This document shows positions 34,331 to 38,691 of a stretch of 38,691 bases of DNA, in pieces. Origin of the DNA: JAVVUJ01 sp964582545. Lineage in GTDB: Bacteria > Bacillota > Clostridia > Peptostreptococcales > Anaerovoracaceae. The notes under the pieces were generated by a model that made no database searches, was not told the DNA's origin, and was given only the letters and a program-made list of their open reading frames with translations. The stretch spans positions 1-38,691 of the forward strand of contig CAZOSB010000023.1 in assembly GCA_964582545.1 (NCBI GenBank). The letters run 5' to 3'. How positions within the stretch are numbered: position 1 is the stretch's first letter; each line of letters begins with the position of its first letter. The position numbers were made by a program, and so were the translations under genes.

Positions 34331-34563
34331 GGAAACCAATCTAAACATTGATTCAAAAAACTTTATAAAATCAATTCAGCAATCAATCTTTCTAATATTC
34401 CGCATGGTGTGAAATAATCAAATAGGTCAACAATCAAGCATTGCATTACATACACGGGGAAGGTATAATTGCACTATCTAAAAATGAATTGCCGTGGCCA
34501 TTAAAAATGATTATCAAAAACTGAATACCGCAAAAATGAACAGGCTAGGGGTTAGAGGTAAGT

Positions 34564-34983
34564 ATGGAAAATTATAAGGAAATCAGATGGAAGCAGAGAT
34601 TTCAAAATTTTGAGAGAGCTCTCTTAGTGTTGGATAAGCACGCTGAAGTACCGCTCACGAATGAGCTAGAGAGAGCTAGGTTGATTCAATTGTTTGAAAC
34701 GGCTTTTGAATTATCTTGGAATGTCATGAAAGACTATTTAGAGTCGGAAGGTTATGATGTGAAAACGCCTAGAGAGTCTATAAAACTGGCTCTTCAAATT
34801 GATTTAATAAAAGATGGAGAAGTTTGGTTAGAAGTCTTGGGTAATAGGAATCTTACATCACATACCTATAGTGAAGAATTAGCAAATGATATGGTCCTCC
34901 AAATAAGGGTAAATTATATTCCCAGGTTATCATTTTTATATAATCAATTAAAGAAATATAATCTGAAAAAAGAAGGTGACTAA
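34564..34983 (+). CDS. HEPN-domain protein of a HEPN/MNT pair (HI0074-like)
   Basis: A 139-residue all-helical protein of the nucleotidyltransferase substrate-binding (HI0074) family: RWKQRFQNFERAL near the start, FELSWNVMKDYLE in the middle, and the HEPN motif R-x4-H as RNLTSH (R95, H100). HEPN partners of minimal nucleotidyltransferases act as RNase toxins in several studied pairs, blocked when the MNT protein AMPylates them. The MNT gene follows immediately. The start is the ATG at 34564, preceded by GAGGTAAGT. Role as a toxin-antitoxin system is known for relatives, not shown for this one. Confidence 0.88.
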   Translation: MENYKEIRWKQRFQNFERALLVLDKHAEVPLTNELERARLIQLFETAFELSWNVMKDYLESEGYDVKTPRESIKLALQIDLIKDGEVWLEVLGNRNLTSHTYSEELANDMVLQIRVNYIPRLSFLYNQLKKYNLKKEGD

Positions 34984-34984
34984 C

Positions 34985-35281
34985 ATGTATGGATTATCCC
35001 ATGAGCAAGTAGGGCAAATTAGGAAGATACTATCTGAAAATGATTCGGTAGAGGGTGGATTTGTTTTTGGCAGTCGTGCCATGGGCAATTACAAGCCATC
35101 GTCTGATGTAGACATTGCGATTGTTGGGAAATCTATTGAACCTCAACTTATATTTCGTTTGAGAAGTTATCTAAATGAAGAGGTTAATATACCATATTTT
35201 TTCGACTTGATACATTTTGATAAAATAAATAATCCGGATTTGATTGAGCATATTCAAAAATATGGTAAAAGACTTTTTTAG
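34985..35281 (+). CDS. Minimal nucleotidyltransferase (MNT) of a HEPN/MNT pair
   Basis: A 98-residue nucleotidyltransferase with the pol-beta-type motif GSRAMGNYKPSSDVDIAIVG: Gly29-Ser30 and the metal-binding Asp41 and Asp43. A later Asp in IPYFFDLIHFDKI is the probable third acidic residue. The ATG at 34985 lies 8 nt after AAGG; a GTG at 34976 overlaps the HEPN gene and is less well placed. It starts 1 nt after the HEPN stop, so the two are co-translated. Expected role: antitoxin that modifies or masks the HEPN protein. No terminator follows. Confidence 0.88.
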   Translation: MYGLSHEQVGQIRKILSENDSVEGGFVFGSRAMGNYKPSSDVDIAIVGKSIEPQLIFRLRSYLNEEVNIPYFFDLIHFDKINNPDLIEHIQKYGKRLF

Positions 35282-35348
35282 AATAAGAAATATCAAAATT
35301 AAGCAAATATTGATTTAAAAATTTAATAAAACTTTAATAAATTGTTCA

Positions 35349-35378
35349 TTGACTATCATATATAATTGATGTTAAAAT
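35349..35378 (+). promoter_or_regulatory. Promoter for the TolC-family gene
   Basis: TTGACT (35349-35354), an 18-bp spacer and TAAAAT (35373-35378). It would give an untranslated leader of about 135 nt before the ATG at 35521. The leader has a small hairpin (CTGACC-TTTG-GGTCGG at 35384-35399). No known riboswitch was recognised. Confidence 0.5.
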
Positions 35379-35520
35379 GAAAACTGACCTTTGGGTCGGA
35401 AAAATTTTGACGAAACAAATAAATTTTATATGGGCGAAAGCATTTTGGAAAAAGCAAGCATAAATATGACAATAATGATCAAACAGCAAGGCGAAATGGA
35501 AAAACAGAAAGGACATAAAA

Positions 35521-36846
35521 ATGGCTAATTTTTTAATGAAAAAAAGATGGAAACAAACCGTCTGCATGGGGTTAGCCCTAATGCTGATGACGGTTACATC
35601 CCCCATAGCACTGGCGGCAGAGCCTACCACAGAACAGACGACTACAAAGGCGGCTGTAACCACGGATGGGGCGGTGACTTCCCAAGCAGCCGTAGTTAGC
35701 AATGGCGCGGTTACCTCCACACAAGCAATTACGGCAAATGAAAATCCTGATACTGCCATTGTATCTGCCACTATGCCATCAATCATTCCTAACATGGAAT
35801 TTTCTAAGGATGTCATTACGTTAACTTTGGCAGATGCAAAAAAGAAAATGACCACGGATAGCCCCACTAAAACCTTGATTGATTTGCATAAGCAACAGGA
35901 TTTAGCTACTTCCATTGGTCATTTAGAAAACGTACAAAGCTATAATGATGCAATTAATTCTGGAGCTGGTCAAGCTGGAAGCAAAGGAATGAGGGAACTA
36001 GAGAGATATTTAAGGGACTATGCAAAAGAACAAGCTGACCCTAACTATGAAGCAGAAATGAATAAGCTGAGCTATGATACCTTGGAAAAATATTATCAAT
36101 TAAAGCAAGCAGAAGAGTTAGAAAAAATTGCGTCGGAAAATTTAGAACTAAAGCGTAAGCTTTTAGATAATGCAAAGCTGAAATTTAAGGTGGGAACCGT
36201 ATCTAATATGGATGTGCTTCAAGCTGAAAGTGCTTTAAATACTGCCAAAGATGAACTGTTCACGGCTCAGAATAACCTCAGAAATGCTAAAATGGGATTT
36301 AATACCTTTATGGGATACAAACTCATGCAGAGTGTAAAACTGACCGACAACTTGACGCAAGTAAGTCTTCCGTCGAAGACATTGGACCAGTCTATAAAAG
36401 AAGCCTTACAAAATAGAAATGAAATCAAAATGGCTGAATATGGTTTGAATGTGGGAAACTTAAGCTTTGCAATTTATAAGAAGTATCCTCAAAACTCAGC
36501 CAAGTATCTCAATGCATCCTTAAAAGTAGCAGAGGGCGAAAAAGGCATCAAGGATGCCACAGGTCTCATTGAAATGGATGTAAGAAGCAAGTATATGGAT
36601 ATGAAACAAAAGCATGAGGCAATCACTTCAGGTCTAAAGTTGGTAGAAAATGCAAAAGAAGGCGTCCGTTTGGCACAGCTACAGTTCGATGTGGGGATGA
36701 CTACGCTCACTTCGGTGAATGATGCTCAGATTGCGCTGAACAGGGCTCAGGTAGGACTTGCACAAAATCTTCTCAGCTACAATTTGGCTGTGGTTCAGTA
36801 TGAGTATGCCAGCGGTGTAGGTATGTCTCGTGCGCAGATTAACTAA
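35521..36846 (+). CDS. TolC-family protein with signal peptide (441 aa)
   Basis: A signal peptide (residues 1-33: basic start KKRWK, hydrophobic core, cleavage near ALAAE) is followed by a Thr/Ala/Val-rich linker and then long amphipathic helices of the TolC/outer-membrane-efflux type: ITLTLADAKKKM (family entry motif), LKFKVGTVSNMDVLQAESAL and, in the second half, LAQLQFDVGMTTLTSVNDAQ. The pair of FxVG-x-(V/T)S/T-x(L/V) motifs marks the two structural repeats. In diderms this family forms outer-membrane export ducts. TolC-like proteins are also found in S-layer Clostridia, where their location is unclear. AAAGGA precedes the ATG. It stands alone: no membrane-fusion or pump gene is adjacent. 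Confidence 0.85.
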   Translation: MANFLMKKRWKQTVCMGLALMLMTVTSPIALAAEPTTEQTTTKAAVTTDGAVTSQAAVVSNGAVTSTQAITANENPDTAIVSATMPSIIPNMEFSKDVITLTLADAKKKMTTDSPTKTLIDLHKQQDLATSIGHLENVQSYNDAINSGAGQAGSKGMRELERYLRDYAKEQADPNYEAEMNKLSYDTLEKYYQLKQAEELEKIASENLELKRKLLDNAKLKFKVGTVSNMDVLQAESALNTAKDELFTAQNNLRNAKMGFNTFMGYKLMQSVKLTDNLTQVSLPSKTLDQSIKEALQNRNEIKMAEYGLNVGNLSFAIYKKYPQNSAKYLNASLKVAEGEKGIKDATGLIEMDVRSKYMDMKQKHEAITSGLKLVENAKEGVRLAQLQFDVGMTTLTSVNDAQIALNRAQVGLAQNLLSYNLAVVQYEYASGVGMSRAQIN

Positions 36847-36869
36847 CAGAGGCTGAAATTAAAAGAGAT

Positions 36870-37937
36870 ATGATTTGTAACAATAATAAAGTTAATTATA
36901 ATGAAACAAAGAGGGAGTCCTTATTTATTGATGTAAGGAGTCCCTTTGAATATGCACAGGATCATATTCCCAATGCCATCAACATTCCCCTCTTAACGGA
37001 TGAAGAACGATGCTTGGTTGGCACTACTTATGTTCAGGAGAGCAAAACTGAGGCAAAAAGAATTGCGGCCAGAATGGTTGCTCCTAAGCTGCCGCTGATG
37101 TTGGATCAGATTTTAGAACTTAAGGAGAAAACTCAAGGGGAAAATATAGTTTGTTACTGTGAAAGAGGTGGGTATCGAAGCACCTTCTTTTCTGCTATCT
37201 TTAATTCTGTAGATATCTTTATCAAGCAGCTTGATGGTGGATACAAAGGGTACAGAAGTTTTGTTGCGGAGACCTTACCCACCTACAATCAGGAAATCAA
37301 CTACATTGTTCTCCATGGTGCTACGGGAACGGGAAAGACAGATATCCTTCATAGCTTAAAGAATTTGGGGCATGATATTTTAGATTTAGAAGGGGCGGCA
37401 AACCATAGGGGTTCCCATTTGGGAAGCATTGGTCTGAGTTCCTGTCACAGCCAGAAAAGGTTTGAATCAAATATTTTTAATCAATTAGATTGTCGAAAAT
37501 CAAACACGGTCTTTATAGAAGCAGAAAGCAAGCGAATTGGAAAAACCATTATTCCAGAATATATTTTCGAAAAGATGGCCAGAGGTACGCATATTCATGT
37601 CGACTCTGCGATAACTTATCGGCTAAATGTATTAAGGAAAGACTATATGTCGGCCGAAACTTGGCAAGAGGATGCATTAAAGGTAGTTCCGTTTATAACA
37701 AAACGAATTGGAAATAGCAATGCTCAGGCACTAAGTGATTGGATTTCTGAGGGAGACTTTGACTCTGCCGCTACTTTTCTTATGGAGCACTACTATGACC
37801 CTATGTATCACCATAAGGGTAAGCAAATAGAGTATTATGCTACTGTGGAAAACAGGGGATCTGCAGAGCAAGCTGCTCAGGAAATTATTAAGGCCACCCA
37901 AGAACTGGGCAGCCTTTACTTGTCAACGAAAGCGTAA
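36870..37937 (+). CDS. mnmH: tRNA 2-selenouridine synthase
   Basis: Also called SelU or YbbB. The enzyme replaces sulfur by selenium in 2-thiouridine at the wobble base of Lys, Glu and Gln tRNAs, using selenophosphate. The N-terminal rhodanese domain starts with LFIDVRSPFEYAQDHIPNA and has the active-site loop CYCERGGYRS with the catalytic Cys97. The C-terminal P-loop domain has Walker A GATGTGKT (~150-157) and LDLEGAANHRGS. The 355-residue length is normal. The ribosome binding site is weak. It is 23 nt after the TolC gene but unrelated in function, and it converges on the abfD gene with only 20 nt between the stops. It implies selD elsewhere in the genome. Confidence 0.95.
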   Translation: MICNNNKVNYNETKRESLFIDVRSPFEYAQDHIPNAINIPLLTDEERCLVGTTYVQESKTEAKRIAARMVAPKLPLMLDQILELKEKTQGENIVCYCERGGYRSTFFSAIFNSVDIFIKQLDGGYKGYRSFVAETLPTYNQEINYIVLHGATGTGKTDILHSLKNLGHDILDLEGAANHRGSHLGSIGLSSCHSQKRFESNIFNQLDCRKSNTVFIEAESKRIGKTIIPEYIFEKMARGTHIHVDSAITYRLNVLRKDYMSAETWQEDALKVVPFITKRIGNSNAQALSDWISEGDFDSAATFLMEHYYDPMYHHKGKQIEYYATVENRGSAEQAAQEIIKATQELGSLYLSTKA

Positions 37938-37957
37938 TCTCCGTTATCACCGATTCA

Positions 37958-38691
37958 TCAACAAGGGTAATCGTCTTTGATTTTAGCAATCTTCTTTGCC
38001 AGAGCTTTTTTATGATCCAAATTGGCTAATCGCCCGATGACGATTCTTTGCGCCTGTGGTGATCCCGCCCCGTGAAGTGACTCCGTTCGATATCCAACAG
38101 CACCAGTTCCCAAGGTGAGGTTTTCAATAAGTCGCATAATTCTCATTCTATGTTCCGTAGGAACGTCGTCAACACCTTTCAAATACTTCTCAACATAATG
38201 ACCGATTTCAGGACTTCGCAAATCCCTCTCAGAAGGTTGTGTAACCATAAGGCCACCTGCCAAATCCTCGGCCAAAGGACAGATCACATAGGGGAATCTG
38301 GTTACATTTTGTTTGCATACATTTGCCAGCAGCAAATCAATTAAATAAGCTCCCGAAGGTGTGGGAACGCCTTCATATGAGCAGGCCAAAGCAGTGGAAT
38401 ACAGCGTCTCATTGAGGTGAGTCATCTCAACTAGCTTGTCCTTGATATGGCCGGCTTTAGGCACACCGTTATAATCTGCGGCCAAAGCAGCAGCGCCGAT
38501 TAACACGTCACCCACACCCACCTTACAAGCGTAGCTGGGGCGATGGTGCCCACTGAATCGCTCTACCAAAGGACTGACAAATTCCGTTTCTCCATTTAAG
38601 AAAATCCGATCATTTGGCACAAAAACGTGGTCAAAGATGATTAACGCTTCATGTCCGCCAAACTGACTGTTTCCCACATCTATTTCAGAGC
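37958..38691 (-). CDS. abfD: 4-hydroxybutyryl-CoA dehydratase / vinylacetyl-CoA isomerase, C-terminal half
   Basis: The frame is open to the right edge of the window, so only about 243 C-terminal residues of a normally ~490-residue protein are present; an apparent GTG start at 38677 is internal (SEID precedes it). GNSQFGGHEALIIFDHVFVP and FSGHHRPSYACKVGVGD match the family closely, and the second contains the His-x6-Cys pair that ligates the [4Fe-4S] cluster in the Clostridium aminobutyricum enzyme. The flavin/iron-sulfur enzyme dehydrates 4-hydroxybutyryl-CoA to crotonyl-CoA during 4-aminobutyrate or succinate fermentation. It belongs to a metabolic locus to the right, not to the glycan cluster. 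Confidence 0.95.
   Translation of the reverse strand, partial: SEIDVGNSQFGGHEALIIFDHVFVPNDRIFLNGETEFVSPLVERFSGHHRPSYACKVGVGDVLIGAAALAADYNGVPKAGHIKDKLVEMTHLNETLYSTALACSYEGVPTPSGAYLIDLLLANVCKQNVTRFPYVICPLAEDLAGGLMVTQPSERDLRSPEIGHYVEKYLKGVDDVPTEHRMRIMRLIENLTLGTGAVGYRTESLHGAGSPQAQRIVIGRLANLDHKKALAKKIAKIKDDYPC

Noticed and set aside
35379..35520. Leader of the TolC gene as a c-di-GMP or other riboswitch
   Set aside because: It contains GGGCGAAAGC and a small hairpin but lacks the conserved GEMM core elements; nothing else matches a known class.
35346..35915. 189-codon open frame on the minus strand over the TolC-family gene start
   Set aside because: It is a shadow of the TolC gene's repetitive Ala/Thr/Val-rich linker, has no ribosome binding site and reads through the promoter and leader.

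Overview
The window looks like a chromosomal segment of a low-GC, anaerobic, S-layer-bearing member of the Clostridia. Three things suggest this: an S-layer-homology (SLH) protein at the left edge, strong AGGAGG-type ribosome binding sites, and a 4-hydroxybutyryl-CoA dehydratase gene at the right edge, an enzyme of 4-aminobutyrate/succinate-fermenting clostridia. A relative of Clostridium aminobutyricum or Anaerovorax is a guess from that enzyme, not something the sequence proves. A tRNA 2-selenouridine synthase implies selenium use.

Layout. (1) 1-2001: 3' part of an SLH-domain surface protein and its terminator. (2) 2002-3700: a palindromic repeat, then an IS91-family transposase with a 55-aa companion ORF and hairpins. 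(3) 3810-8193, minus strand: a two-gene operon encoding a Wzy_C-type glycan ligase/polymerase with large ectodomains and a polyprenyl-phosphate sugar-1-phosphate transferase. A divergent promoter region (8194-8437) separates it from the plus-strand genes. (4) 8438-16635: GT4 glycosyltransferases, Wzm and Wzt (ABC glycan exporter, the two genes split by inserted genes), and Gmd plus GDP-fucose synthase. (5) 16662-25882: a tightly packed, AT-rich run with a radical-SAM/SPASM protein, a methyltransferase with a tandem-repeat coiled coil, GT4/GT2/GT4, a second methyltransferase and a membrane alkaline-phosphatase-superfamily enzyme. (6) 26278-33978: an AlgJ-like protein and MBOAT (O-acetylation), a YidC insertase fused to a CDP-glycerol glycerophosphotransferase-like domain, a methyltransferase, a small DPGT membrane protein, and ManC. 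(7) 34049-38691: DUF4236 protein, HEPN/MNT pair, TolC-family protein, SelU, and the C-terminal half of AbfD (minus strand).

How the genes could work together (inference). ManC, Gmd and Fcl make GDP-mannose and GDP-L-fucose. The sugar transferase primes undecaprenyl phosphate, six glycosyltransferases extend the chain, methyltransferases cap or decorate it, and Wzm/Wzt exports it. Because export is ABC-dependent and no Wzx flippase is visible, the Wzy_C protein is better explained as a ligase that moves the finished glycan to an acceptor. With an SLH protein alongside, the acceptor could be the S-layer, as in the slg (S-layer glycosylation) loci of Geobacillus and Paenibacillus. The glycan may be further modified by O-acetyl and phospho-alditol groups.

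The most unusual items are the YidC-glycerophosphotransferase fusion, the methyltransferase with four 21-residue coiled-coil repeats (a possible WbdD-like chain-length ruler), and a beta-rich C-terminal module shared by the radical-SAM, phosphatase-like and AlgJ-like proteins.
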